Positions 54,588-63,091 are shown, numbered from the stretch's first letter. The stretch: 64,000 nucleotides of DNA from DASUPK01 sp036520315 (GCA_036520315.1 DATDJZ010000030.1:1-64000), one strand, 5' to 3'. Numbers and translations are program-made. The notes: generated from the sequence alone by a model not told the origin.

Positions 54588-55703
54588 ATGCGCGTCCAAC
54601 TCGTCGATCCGGCGGCCTACACGCCGCCCTATGACCACGCCCTGGCAGGCGCCCTCGCCCGTGCGGGAGCCGAGGTCGAGCTGGTCACCTCCCGCTTCTC
54701 CTACGGCCCGGTGCCACAGGAGCGGGGTTATCGGGTGCGAGAGCTCTTCTATCGGCGCTCGTCACGGGAAGGCATCGGTCCGCGCCGTCGCCGCCTGCTG
54801 CGCGCGGCTGAACACGTCCCGGACATGCTCCGCTACCGCCGCGTCGCCGCGGCAGCCGATCTCGTCCACTACATGTGGCTTCCCATCCCGGCCCTGGACC
54901 GCCGCCTGCTCGCGCGCAAGCGCCCGCGGATCTACACGATGCACTGGCGGCTGCCCGAGGCCGGGACCCGGATCGCCCGCACCCTGACCCGTCTCCTGGC
55001 GGAGATGGACGCGGTGGTGGTCCACTCAGAGCACGGAGCGAAGCGCCTCGAGCGCGACTTCGCCGTTCCGCAGGAGAGGCTGCGGGTGATCCCGCACGGC
55101 GCCTTCGACTACCTGACCCGCCAGGAGGACGAAGAGCCGCTGCCCGCCGAGCTCCGCGAGGTCACCGGGCCGGTGATCCTGGCGTTCGGCCTGGTCCGCC
55201 CCTACAAGGGAACCGACGTCCTGCTCGAGGCCTTCAGAAGGCTGGAGGGCGCCGAGCTCTGGGTGGTCGGCATGCCGCGGATGCCGATGGACGAGCTCCG
55301 CGAGCTGGCCCGGCAGGCCCGGAGCACGGTCCGCTTCGTCGACCGCTTCATAACCGATCCGCAGATCCCCGCATTCATGCGCCGTGCCGACGTGGCCGTG
55401 CTGCCCTACCGGAACATCGAGCAATCGGGAGTCCTCTACACGGCGCTGGCGTTCGGCCGGCCGCTGGTGCTGAGCGCGGTCGGCGGCTTCCCGGAGATCG
55501 CCGAGCAGGGAGCGGCTCGGCTGGTGCCGCCCGAGGATCCCAAAGCCCTCGCTGAGAGCCTGCGTGAGCTGCTCGCCGACCGCTCCGCCCGAGACTCACT
55601 CGCGGACGCCGCGACGAAGGCGGCCGCGACGACCTACTCCTGGGAGCGGATCGGTGAGCAGACGATGGCCCTCTATCGCGATCTGCTCGGTCAGCGGAAA
55701 TGA
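54588..55703 (+). CDS. Glycosyltransferase family 4 protein
   Basis: 371 residues. GT-B pattern: QLVDPAAYTPPYDHALAGALARAGAEVELVT at the N-terminus, DAVVVHSEHGAKRL, RVIPHGAFDYL, then donor domain LAFGLVRPYKGTDVLLEAFRRL, VVGMPRMPMDEL, ADVAVLPYRNIEQSGVLYTALAFGRPLV (E-x-S-G-V loop) and VSAVGGFPE-like LSAVGGFPEIAEQGAARLV. Likely adds one sugar of the repeat unit in the cytosol. Separated from the next gene by 26 bases, so co-transcribed. Confidence 0.9.
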   Translation: MRVQLVDPAAYTPPYDHALAGALARAGAEVELVTSRFSYGPVPQERGYRVRELFYRRSSREGIGPRRRRLLRAAEHVPDMLRYRRVAAAADLVHYMWLPIPALDRRLLARKRPRIYTMHWRLPEAGTRIARTLTRLLAEMDAVVVHSEHGAKRLERDFAVPQERLRVIPHGAFDYLTRQEDEEPLPAELREVTGPVILAFGLVRPYKGTDVLLEAFRRLEGAELWVVGMPRMPMDELRELARQARSTVRFVDRFITDPQIPAFMRRADVAVLPYRNIEQSGVLYTALAFGRPLVLSAVGGFPEIAEQGAARLVPPEDPKALAESLRELLADRSARDSLADAATKAAATTYSWERIGEQTMALYRDLLGQRK

Positions 55704-55729
55704 CTGCGGTCAGCCGATAATCCCCCGCT

Positions 55730-56911
55730 ATGGCACTCGAAATCGTCTTCTGGGTGGCCGTGGGCCTGATCGTCTACGCCCACCTGGGCTACCCGCTCCT
55801 GCTCCGCGCGCTGGTCGCGTTGTTCGGCGAGCGTGATGCGAGGGTGCGCGACAGCGCAGATGCGAGGGCGCGCGACAGCGCGACCCGTGAGATGGCGAAG
55901 CCGGATGACGTTCTCCCCCGGGTCAGCCTGATCGTCCCGGCGCGTGACGAGGAGATCGTCATCGAGCGCAAGCTCGCCAACGTCCGGGAGCTCGACTACC
56001 CGCCCGGGCAGCTCGAGGTGATCGTGGCCTCCGATGGCTCCTCCGACCGCACCGCCGAACTGGCGCGCGCGGCGGGCGCCGATCGGGTCCTCGAGCTCCC
56101 CCGCGGGGGCAAGGTCGGCGCTCTGAACGCGTCCGTCCGTGGTGCGACGGGCGAGATCCTCGCCTTTTCCGACGCCAACAGCTACTGGCGGCCGGATGCA
56201 TTGCGCCGCCTCGTGGATCGCTTTGGCGACGAGCGAGTCGGCTACGCCTGCGGTCAGGTGCGATTCGAGGGCGGTGAGGGCGGCAACCAGGAGGGGCTCT
56301 ACTGGCGCTACGAGATGGCCGTCCGCTCGCTGGAGACCAGGCTCGCCGGGATCACGGCCGGGAACGGCGGCATCTACGCGGTCAGGCGTGAGGCCTACAT
56401 CGAGCTCGACCCGAGCCGGGGCCAGGACATCGGCTTCCCCTTCGAGCTCACCAAGCGGGGCTGGCGCGCCGTCTACGAGCCGGCCGCGGTCGCCGAGGAG
56501 ATGATGGCGCCGACCGTCGAGGGGGAGTTCAAGCGCAAGCGGCGGATGATGTGGGGGCTCTGGGATGTGATGCTCCGCTGGGGGATGCTCAGCCCGCGCG
56601 GCTACGGACCCGCCTACGCCCTGGAGATCTACTCGCACCGCCTGCTCCGCTACCTGACCCCCTGGCTGCACCTGATCGCGCTCGCGGTGAACATCCCGCT
56701 GCTCTCGCACGGCTGGGTCTACGTCGTCACGATGGCGCTGCAGCTCGCCCTGCTGGCGAGCGCGGCCCTCGGGCGATTCATCCCCATCCTGCCTCTCCGG
56801 ATCGCCTACTACTACGTAACCGTGACCGCCTCGATCGCAGTCGGGCTCTGGGACCGCCTCCGTGCCGGCGCGGTCCCCATCGGCTGGGAGAAGGTGGAGG
56901 GCACCCGATGA
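55730..56911 (+). CDS. Membrane glycosyltransferase family 2 (processive type), with a repeat-encoded insert
   Basis: 393 residues. N-terminal helix (about 4-25), GT-A domain from about residue 64: VSLIVPARDEEIVIERKL, VIVASDGSSDRTAELA, ILAFSDANSYWRPDALR (DxD-type), GITAGNGGIYAVRREAYIEL and a QxxRW-like KRKRRMMWGLW, then three or four C-terminal helices. The layout matches HA-synthase/cellulose-synthase-like enzymes. Residues about 36-58 (DARVRDSADARARDSATREMAKP) are encoded by two units of the dispersed repeat and lie in the linker before the catalytic domain. Confidence 0.9.
   Translation: MALEIVFWVAVGLIVYAHLGYPLLLRALVALFGERDARVRDSADARARDSATREMAKPDDVLPRVSLIVPARDEEIVIERKLANVRELDYPPGQLEVIVASDGSSDRTAELARAAGADRVLELPRGGKVGALNASVRGATGEILAFSDANSYWRPDALRRLVDRFGDERVGYACGQVRFEGGEGGNQEGLYWRYEMAVRSLETRLAGITAGNGGIYAVRREAYIELDPSRGQDIGFPFELTKRGWRAVYEPAAVAEEMMAPTVEGEFKRKRRMMWGLWDVMLRWGMLSPRGYGPAYALEIYSHRLLRYLTPWLHLIALAVNIPLLSHGWVYVVTMALQLALLASAALGRFIPILPLRIAYYYVTVTASIAVGLWDRLRAGAVPIGWEKVEGTR
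55835..55904 (+). repeat. Dispersed hairpin repeat, two tandem units inside a glycosyltransferase gene
   Basis: First unit (55835-55858): GATGCGAGGG, TGCGC, GACA, GCGC. Second unit (55859-55904): GATGCGAGGG, CGCGC, GACA, GCGC, GACCCGTGA, then GATGGCGAAGCCGG. Both are read in frame. The right flank is the same as in the intergenic copies at 31041 and 48125. Confidence 0.8.
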
Positions 56912-57627
56912 CTCGGAGCGACGGCAAGGTGCCGACCGCGGCCCAGCAGCGCCTCGACGTGCCGGAGCCCCCGGTCCGCCCTCGCAAGGGGCTGCCCAGG
57001 GCAGTCGACCTGGCGATCGCCGCAGTCGGCCTGCTGCTCCTCTCCCCGCTGCTGCTCGCAGCCGGAATCGCCATCCGCCTGGAGTCGCGGGGGCCGGTCT
57101 TCTACCGCCAGCGACGAGTCGGCAAAGACGGCCTGATCTTCGAGCTCTACAAGCTCCGCACCATGCGCCAGGGGGCGGACCCGGTCGGCGTCGGCACCGC
57201 GGTGACGGCCGATGACCCGCGTGTGACCCGCGTCGGGCAGCTTCTCCGCCGCTACTCGCTCGACGAGCTGCCCAACCTGATCAACGTCGTGCGCGGCGAG
57301 ATGCGGATCGTCGGCCCGCGCGCCACCCTGCCCGCCCAGGTCGAGCTCTACACCCCCCGCCAGCTTCGCCGCCTCGATCTGCGCCCCGGCGTCACCGGCT
57401 GGGCCCAGATCCACGGGCGGGCGGGGATCCCGTGGGAGGAACGGATCGAGCTCGACGTCTGGTACGTCGAGCACCGCTCCCTCTGGCTCGACCTGAGGAT
57501 CCTCGCCAAGACCCCGGCGGCGCTGTTGGGAGGCCCCGGAAGCGTCGCCAGGGACCCCTACGCGGGCTCCCCTCCCGACTCCCCGCTGCGCCAGGCGGCT
57601 GAGCGCGAGCGGGCTGGTAAGCGCTGA
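56908..57627 (+). CDS. Initiating sugar-phosphate transferase (bacterial sugar transferase, WcaJ/PglC-like)
   Basis: 239 residues from ATG 56908 (ATGA overlap). After a polar lead there is one hydrophobic helix (about 32-55), then the catalytic domain: SRGPVFYRQRRVGKDGLIFELYKLRTM, RYSLDELPNLINVVRGEMRIVGPRAT, LRPGVTGWAQIHGR. It is the short, monotopic form without the four-helix N-terminal part. It transfers a sugar-1-phosphate to undecaprenyl phosphate, starting the repeat unit; the 4,6-dehydratase product derived sugar is a plausible substrate. Confidence 0.93.
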   Translation: MTRSDGKVPTAAQQRLDVPEPPVRPRKGLPRAVDLAIAAVGLLLLSPLLLAAGIAIRLESRGPVFYRQRRVGKDGLIFELYKLRTMRQGADPVGVGTAVTADDPRVTRVGQLLRRYSLDELPNLINVVRGEMRIVGPRATLPAQVELYTPRQLRRLDLRPGVTGWAQIHGRAGIPWEERIELDVWYVEHRSLWLDLRILAKTPAALLGGPGSVARDPYAGSPPDSPLRQAAERERAGKR

Positions 57628-58175
57628 TGGCGCGAGGCATTTCGCTGAGGGACTTCCGCTCCGAGGACGCCGAGGCTGTCCACCGCTGGTTCAACTCGCC
57701 GGCGGCGACGGCGAACCTGCTCGAGCATCGAGAGGGCGTGTTCACGGAAGACGATGCGAGGCGCTGGGTGGAGCGGGCGATCGAGCAGTCGACAGACCCG
57801 GGCTCCGAGGACCGCAAGTGGGCGGTGGAGGTGGAGGGAATCGACGGCGCCGTCGGGTTCACGGCGCTCTACGGTCTGCACCGCCAGACGGCACCCGAGC
57901 TCGGGGCGATCATGGGCGACGAGCGGGTGGGCGGGATGGGAGTCGGGCGGGAGGCCGAGCGGCTCACCAACCTGAAGGCCTTCGAGGAGTTCGGCGCGCA
58001 CAAGGTCTACGGCCGGATCCCAGCGACGAACGAGGCCGCGAAGAAGGCCGTGATCTACAACGGCTGGAAGCAGGAGGGTGTTCTGCGCCGGCACGTGCGC
58101 CATGGGGACGAGTTGATCGACGTCGAGCTCTGGGGCGGCTTCCGGGAGGACCTCCCGAAGCCGCCCGACGAGTGA
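57627..58175 (+). CDS. GNAT-family acetyltransferase (RimJ/RimL-like)
   Basis: 182 residues; ATG overlaps the previous stop by one base. GNAT fold: ISLRDFRSEDAEAVHRWFNSP, VGFTALYGLH, ELGAIMGDERVGGMGVGREAERLTNLKAF (acetyl-CoA loop V-G-x-G-V/x-G) and IPATNEAAKKAVIYNGWKQEGVLR. Such enzymes in polysaccharide loci N-acetylate 4-amino-sugars after dehydration and transamination, which would fit the dehydratase at 46224, but no aminotransferase is in the locus. Peptide or protein acetylation is the alternative. Confidence 0.85.
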   Translation: MARGISLRDFRSEDAEAVHRWFNSPAATANLLEHREGVFTEDDARRWVERAIEQSTDPGSEDRKWAVEVEGIDGAVGFTALYGLHRQTAPELGAIMGDERVGGMGVGREAERLTNLKAFEEFGAHKVYGRIPATNEAAKKAVIYNGWKQEGVLRRHVRHGDELIDVELWGGFREDLPKPPDE

Positions 58176-58179
58176 TCGT

Positions 58180-59097
58180 GTGAAGGCCCGGCTGATCGAG
58201 GACGGGGGCGCGGCCGCCTCCGATTCCGAGCAGTTCTTCCGCTCTCCGTCCTTTCTCGAGGCGGAGGCGGCCACTCACACGCTCACCATCGAGGGTGGCG
58301 CAGAGCTCCGCCTGCCGCTGATCGTCCGGCCGATCGACGGAATCGACAGGGTCGACGCGATCTCCCCGTACGGCTACCCGGGGGCCGACGGCACCCCCGA
58401 TGATCCGCCCGACCCGACGGAGATCGACTGGTCCGAGAGCGGCCTGGTGAGCATCTTCGTCCGGGATCGGATCGGCGATCGAACCTGCTTCGCCGGTGGG
58501 ACGGTGCGGTCGCAGGTCCACGTCGGCGAGGGCGAGGGCGGCGTCCGCAAGCGCCTGCGCGAGCAGATCCGGCGCAACCAGCGGCGCGGCTGGGAGGTGC
58601 GTCTTCTTCCCGGCCGCGAGGTGGAGATGGGCCATCTGCGCGCCTTCGAGCGTGCCTACGCCGAGACGATGACCCGCACCGGCGCGGCCGAGCGCTACCT
58701 CTACCCGACCAGCTACTTCGCGCGCCTCCTGCTGAGCGAGCCGAGCTGGCTGATCCTCGCCGAGCGAGAGGGGGAGGCCCTGGCGGGCGCCATCGCCGCC
58801 GCCAGCGACGGCTACCTGCACTACTACCTCGGCGGCACCGCGGACGAGGCGCTCAGTGATTCGCCGATGAAGAACCTCTTCTGGGCGATGATCGCCCATG
58901 GGAGCGAGCTCGGCCTGCCCGTCAACCTCGGCGGCGGGGTCACCCGAGGCGACTCCCTGGACGAGTTCAAGCGGGGCTTCGCCTCCGGCGAGGCGCCCTG
59001 GTACACCCATGAGGTGATCTGCGACCGGGACGCGTACGACGAGCTCTCGTCCAGTGCCGAGGCACCCGAGGGCTTCTTTCCCGGCTACCGATCCTGA
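58180..59097 (+). CDS. FemAB/GNAT-fold acyltransferase-like protein (BioF2-like)
   Basis: 305 residues from GTG 58180. The second half has the GNAT_6/FemAB pattern: RLREQIRRNQRRGWEVRLLPGREVEMGHLRAFERAYAETMTRTGAAERYL, WLILAEREGEALAGAIAAASDGYLHYYLGGT, DSPMKNLFWAMIAHGSELGLPVNLGGG and DEFKRGFASG. These proteins transfer amino acids from tRNA or acyl groups to envelope polymers. Here it ends the polysaccharide locus, four bases after a GNAT gene, so decorating the repeat unit is the simplest idea. Confidence 0.85.
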   Translation: MKARLIEDGGAAASDSEQFFRSPSFLEAEAATHTLTIEGGAELRLPLIVRPIDGIDRVDAISPYGYPGADGTPDDPPDPTEIDWSESGLVSIFVRDRIGDRTCFAGGTVRSQVHVGEGEGGVRKRLREQIRRNQRRGWEVRLLPGREVEMGHLRAFERAYAETMTRTGAAERYLYPTSYFARLLLSEPSWLILAEREGEALAGAIAAASDGYLHYYLGGTADEALSDSPMKNLFWAMIAHGSELGLPVNLGGGVTRGDSLDEFKRGFASGEAPWYTHEVICDRDAYDELSSSAEAPEGFFPGYRS

Positions 59098-59104
59098 CGC
59101 CGCG

Positions 59105-60343
59105 TCAGGCGCCGGTGCCGCCGCTCGGGCCCATGGATCTCGGCTTCCGCTTCTTACAGGAGCGCTTGCCACCTCGGCCCTTGCTCTTCCTGCACCTGGC
59201 CTTCGCGAAGCGCTTGATGCGCTTCTGCACCGCGGTCTGGATCTGCGGGATCAGGGGGATCATCGCCCCGCCCGGGCAGGCGGTGAGGCCGAGGGTCGTG
59301 TGGCCGATGATCCGTGGGACCGTGATCACGGTGCCGGCCGCGTAGCGGCTCTCCGGCCCCCCTCCGGAGGTGAGTTGAACCATGTCCGTTACGGGATAGG
59401 CACGGTTGACGGCCATCTTCCAGGCCAGGAAGCGGATGATCGAGCCCTGCGCCAGCGGCGTCGGCGCCTCGCTGGTGTGGTCGCCGATCGAGGCGATCGA
59501 GGTGGTCTCGGAGTTGAAGCCCTGCGCCTGGGCCCCGACCACCGGCCGCTTCAATCCACCCGCCCGGCCCTCATAGAGAGTCCCGTAGCGGTCGACGAGG
59601 GCGTTGTAACCGATGTCGTTCCAGCCGTTGCCGTAGACGTGGAACCGGCAGATTCCGAGGACGATCGAGGGAGCCTCCTCGGGGGTGTAGTCGTTGGCGT
59701 TCACGGTGTGGTGGATCACAGCCGCCTGGACGGTGCCGTACTCGGGCGGCCCCCTCGGCGGGCAGCCGCCGTCGGCCAGATCGGCCCCCCAGCCGGAGCG
59801 CTTCACGATGCGTGGCTTGGGGGCGATCGCCTGAGCCACGGGGGTGGAGGCGACCGAGATGAAGGCTGCGTTGATCGTCTCCCGCGCCCGATTCAGGAGA
59901 TTGCCGGCGAAGCCTCCCGCCGTTCCGGAGACGTTGACGAAATGCAGGCGGCCGCGCGGCTTGAAGGTCGCGCGCACCTGCGCCTGATCGGTGCCGCCGA
60001 CGTAGATCGGGGTGCCGTCCTCCTGCTCCACCCAGGTGGTCCACCTGCCGCCGTCGTCACGAACCCTGATCTGGACGGTGCGCATCTCGCGTGCCACGCC
60101 GACCAGGTCGAAGCTGTGGGGAGCCTGGACCGGCGGCGAGATCCACCGCGCCGGGCGGTGGTGCGGATGGGCGGCGCGGGCGGCCGCGACGGCTTCTCCG
60201 GAGATCCGCTTCGCCTTCGGGATGCCGCGCTCGAAGTCGACCCCGCCCGGCATGTAGGGACGCAGGGAGAGCGCCGGCGCGGCGACCCAGGCGGAGGCAC
60301 CCAGGAGGGCGAGTCCTACGCCAAGCGGTACCGGCTTGAGCAT
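59105..60343 (-). CDS. Secreted PGRP-domain N-acetylmuramoyl-L-alanine amidase-like protein
   Basis: 412 residues with a signal peptide (about 1-27, VPLGVGLALLGASAWVAAPALS). A middle beta-rich domain (about 70-140) precedes the PGRP/amidase_2 domain (about 185-350): SGWGADLADGGCPPRGPPEYG, AAVIHHTVNANDYT, NGWNDIGYNALVDRYGTLYEGRAGG, IGDHTSEAPTPLAQG and GHTTLGLTACPGGAM, with the zinc-ligand histidines and cysteine in place. The tail is very basic with cysteines (CRKSKGRGGKRSCKKRK). It is the intact paralogue of the fragment at the window start. Likely cleaves or binds peptidoglycan stem peptides. Confidence 0.92.
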   Translation of the reverse strand: MLKPVPLGVGLALLGASAWVAAPALSLRPYMPGGVDFERGIPKAKRISGEAVAAARAAHPHHRPARWISPPVQAPHSFDLVGVAREMRTVQIRVRDDGGRWTTWVEQEDGTPIYVGGTDQAQVRATFKPRGRLHFVNVSGTAGGFAGNLLNRARETINAAFISVASTPVAQAIAPKPRIVKRSGWGADLADGGCPPRGPPEYGTVQAAVIHHTVNANDYTPEEAPSIVLGICRFHVYGNGWNDIGYNALVDRYGTLYEGRAGGLKRPVVGAQAQGFNSETTSIASIGDHTSEAPTPLAQGSIIRFLAWKMAVNRAYPVTDMVQLTSGGGPESRYAAGTVITVPRIIGHTTLGLTACPGGAMIPLIPQIQTAVQKRIKRFAKARCRKSKGRGGKRSCKKRKPRSMGPSGGTGA

Positions 60344-60384
60344 CCGACGTTTGGAACACGCGTGGCGCGCCCGGGATGCGAGGC

Positions 60385-61158
60385 CTATGGCAAATCGATC
60401 GGGATCTGCTGCTCGGGGCCGTTGCCCCGGTAGGTGTCGCGGAAGTTCCGGATCACGTCGAGGACGGTCTCGTTGTAGCTCGGGCAGACCACCTCATTGG
60501 TCCAGGCGGTGACCGCGACGTCGTAGGGCATGTCGGGATCGGGATAGAGGAGCATCCCGTTGGGGTCGGCGTCGAAGACGCCCTTCAGCGCCAGCTGCTG
60601 GGCCTCGGGCAGGGTCGGCTTGTAGTGGATCTCGATCCGCCCGTGCTCCATGGCGTGCACCTCGTTGCGGATGTTGGTCGGCTGGCTGGTGTCGCTCGTC
60701 ACGGGCGTCGAGTAGGCGCCGTCATCGATCGGCACCGGGTTGTGGTTGCCCGAGGTGGGGGGCACCGTCTGGTAGTCGACCGGGGTCGAGTTGGGCACGT
60801 GAGTATTGCCCTCGTCGGGGAGGTCGAGCTTGAGCTGGCATCCCGCCTTCTGGGCGGAGATCTGCAAGTCGGCGAACTGGATCGTCGGCGGGGGCGTGCC
60901 CTCGCGGCAGTCCGGCTCCAACCCCCTGAACGTGCCACCCGAGTTCTTGATGTGCGCGTTGTCGCAGGTGCTCGCCTCGGCGGTGCCGCCGCCGCCGTTC
61001 ACGATCACGACCACCAGCCCCGCGACCACCGCAAGCGCGAGCAGGCCGGCCATCGCGTACCCGGCGATCAGCCGCCGCTGGCCCGAGGATGCGGCGGCAC
61101 GCTCCGCGGCCAGCCGCTGCTGGCGCAGGCGCTCCTTCTCTTCCTTTCGGCTGGCCAT
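60385..61158 (-). CDS. DUF3105 membrane-anchored protein
   Basis: 257 residues. A basic cytoplasmic start (KEEKERLRQQRLAAERAA), one helix at about 30-54, then the outer DUF3105 domain with VPPTSGNHNPVPIDDGAYS, RNEVHAMEHGRIEIHYKP and a terminal WTNEVVCPSYNETVLDVIRNFRDTYRG. The His-rich motifs PTSGNH and HAMEHG are the family's marks and suggest metal binding, but no function is known. It lies 41 bases after the amidase start on the same strand's upstream side; co-transcription into the amidase gene is likely. Confidence 0.9.
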   Translation of the reverse strand: MASRKEEKERLRQQRLAAERAAASSGQRRLIAGYAMAGLLALAVVAGLVVVIVNGGGGTAEASTCDNAHIKNSGGTFRGLEPDCREGTPPPTIQFADLQISAQKAGCQLKLDLPDEGNTHVPNSTPVDYQTVPPTSGNHNPVPIDDGAYSTPVTSDTSQPTNIRNEVHAMEHGRIEIHYKPTLPEAQQLALKGVFDADPNGMLLYPDPDMPYDVAVTAWTNEVVCPSYNETVLDVIRNFRDTYRGNGPEQQIPIDLP

Positions 61159-61187
61159 CGGGGAGCGGAGAGGCTAGCGGGTGGAAA

Positions 61188-62045
61188 TCAAGCTTCGCTT
61201 AGGGATCCGGCGGCCGTTTTCTCGGTTCCCGGATGCGTGGACGCCACCGGCTTGCCCTCCCAGACGTCGTCCAGGAAGCGGGCGAGTTCGCCGTCCAGCC
61301 GGTTCGGGGTGATCCGCCACTCGAGGATCGAGTTCGCCTCGATCAGCCTGGCGTTGGGGAGCTCCTCGGCCAGCATGCCGGCGTCCGAGAACGGGTGGAG
61401 CGGATCGGCATGGTGGCCGATCACCAGGGCGGGTTGCTCCATCTCGACCCGGAACTGGTGATGCGGCGCAGACGAGCCCAGGAAGAGGCCCTCAAGCACA
61501 GCCTCGGAGGGCGCGGGATCCTGCCTGATCCAGTCGAGTCCGATGTCGAGCAGCTGGTTGGTGCGCGGGATTCGCCGGGCGCCGGCCGCGACCAGCTTCA
61601 GGAGGGGCTCTCCGAAGCGCAGGCCGATCATCATCGGCGTGAAGATCACCGCCGCGGCGAGCAGGGCGTTGTCGAGCACCGGCATCTCGACCATCATGGC
61701 CTTGACCCGCTTCGGCTCCAGGTAGGCGAGCTCGAGGGTCACGTTGGCGCCCAGCGAGGTGCCTCCGATCACCGCGTTCTTGAGGTCGAGGTGATCGAGC
61801 AGCGCCTCGACCTGGCGGGCGAAGAAGGTCATCGAGTACTGGGACATCTCCGCGGGCCGATCGGAGCGCCCGTGGCCGAGCAGGTCGATGGCGATCACGC
61901 GATTGCCCCGCTCCGCCATCGTCGGTCCCAGACGGTCGAACATGCCGCGGTTCATCAGCAGGCCGTGGATCAGGATCAAAGGCTGCTGACCCGCTCCGTA
62001 CTCCTCATAGGAGATCCGGTGGCCGTTGTATTCGAACTCAGGCAT
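61188..62045 (-). CDS. Alpha/beta hydrolase
   Basis: 285 residues from ATG 62045; a GTG at 62066 would add seven. Fold features: PLILIHGLLMNRGMFDRLGPTM, VIAIDLLGHGRSDRP, nucleophile elbow GGTSLGANV (Ser97) and LVIGHHADPLHPF with Asp214. The usual catalytic histidine region near the C-terminus reads LIEANSILEWRITPNRL and has no histidine, so the enzyme may use another residue or be inactive. It follows metF by 24 bases. Substrate unknown. Confidence 0.85.
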   Translation of the reverse strand: MPEFEYNGHRISYEEYGAGQQPLILIHGLLMNRGMFDRLGPTMAERGNRVIAIDLLGHGRSDRPAEMSQYSMTFFARQVEALLDHLDLKNAVIGGTSLGANVTLELAYLEPKRVKAMMVEMPVLDNALLAAAVIFTPMMIGLRFGEPLLKLVAAGARRIPRTNQLLDIGLDWIRQDPAPSEAVLEGLFLGSSAPHHQFRVEMEQPALVIGHHADPLHPFSDAGMLAEELPNARLIEANSILEWRITPNRLDGELARFLDDVWEGKPVASTHPGTEKTAAGSLSEA

Positions 62046-62069
62046 GCGACGGAGCAGTGTAGGCACCGT

Positions 62070-62990
62070 TCAAGTCGCCCGAACCGCGGCGGGCTCCTCA
62101 AGAGGGCCTGGCTCCCAGGGCCTGGCGGCCTTGAGGGCAGCGAGGATCGCCCGCGTCGCAGGCCAGCGGTTGAGCGCATAGAAGTGGATTCCGGGCGCGC
62201 CGGCCCGGAGCAGTTCGGCGCACTGCTGGGCCGCGTAGGCGACCCCGATCCCGAACTCCGCCTGCTCGTTCCCCTCAGCGGCCTCCATGGCATCCGAGAG
62301 CGGGTCGGGAATCCTCGCCTCGCAGAGTTCCGCGATCCGCGCGATCTGCTTGTAACGCGTCATCGGCATGATCCCCGGAATGATCGGCACCTCGATACCG
62401 GCCGCCCGCGCGGCCGGCACGAAGTCGAAGTAGGACCGGTTGTCATAGAAGAGCTGAGTGATCAAGAAGCTTGCGCCGTTGTCCACCTTGGTCTTCAGGT
62501 AGGCGATGTCCGCCTCCATGTCCTTGGCTTCCGGATGCACTTCCGGGAAGCAGGCGCCCCCGATTGCGACCTCGGGATGCGTCTCGCTGATCAGGGTCGT
62601 GAGGTCGGCTGCGCTGCCGAGGCCTCCCTCGGGTTGCTCGAAGTCCGTCTGGCCGCGAGGAGGGTCTCCGCGCAACGCGAGGATGTTCTGGATCCCGGCG
62701 GCGGCGATCTCCTCGACGGTCTCGCGCAGGCTCTCCCTGGTCTCGCCCACGCAGCTCAGATGGGCCATCGCCTCCACTCCGTGCTCGTCACGGATCTGGC
62801 GGGTGATCTCAACGGTCCCCTCGCGCGTCGCTCCGCCAGCTCCATAGGTGACCGAGAAGAAGCTCGGCCCGAGCTCGCGGAGCACGTCGACCGTCTCGAA
62901 CAGCGTCTCGCGACCCTCCTCCGTCTTCGGGGGAAAGAACTCGACCGAGAAAACCGGCCGCGAGGAAGCGAGGATCTCGTCGATTCTCAT
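62070..62990 (-). CDS. metF: 5,10-methylenetetrahydrofolate reductase
   Basis: 306 residues. Makes 5-methyl-THF for methionine synthesis using FAD. Seen: VFSVEFFPPKTEEGRETLFET, FFSVTYGAGGATREGTVEI, AMAHLSCVGETRESL, NILALRGDPPRGQ, IGGACFPEVHPEAKD, FLITQLFYDNRSYFDF, PIIPGIMPMT and IHFYALNRW near the end. Complete. The upstream 119-base spacer contains the terminator hairpin of the PII gene, so metF needs its own promoter; no clear one is visible. Confidence 0.95.
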   Translation of the reverse strand: MRIDEILASSRPVFSVEFFPPKTEEGRETLFETVDVLRELGPSFFSVTYGAGGATREGTVEITRQIRDEHGVEAMAHLSCVGETRESLRETVEEIAAAGIQNILALRGDPPRGQTDFEQPEGGLGSAADLTTLISETHPEVAIGGACFPEVHPEAKDMEADIAYLKTKVDNGASFLITQLFYDNRSYFDFVPAARAAGIEVPIIPGIMPMTRYKQIARIAELCEARIPDPLSDAMEAAEGNEQAEFGIGVAYAAQQCAELLRAGAPGIHFYALNRWPATRAILAALKAARPWEPGPLEEPAAVRAT

Positions 62991-63062
62991 GCAGGCAAGG
63001 GTATTGACCGCCGCATCTGGCCGAGCCAGGCCGCGTTCACGCCGAATCGACCTCCGGAACGA

Positions 63063-63091
63063 CGAGGGCCGGGCGCGTGGCCCGGCCCTCG
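63063..63091 (-). terminator. Rho-independent-type hairpin after glnK
   Basis: A perfect 12-bp stem (CGAGGGCCGGGC with GCCCGGCCCTCG) and five-base loop GCGTG. It starts 19 bases past the PII stop codon on the transcribed strand and is followed by GTCGTTCC rather than a long T-run. It separates the amt-glnK unit from metF. Confidence 0.7.
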
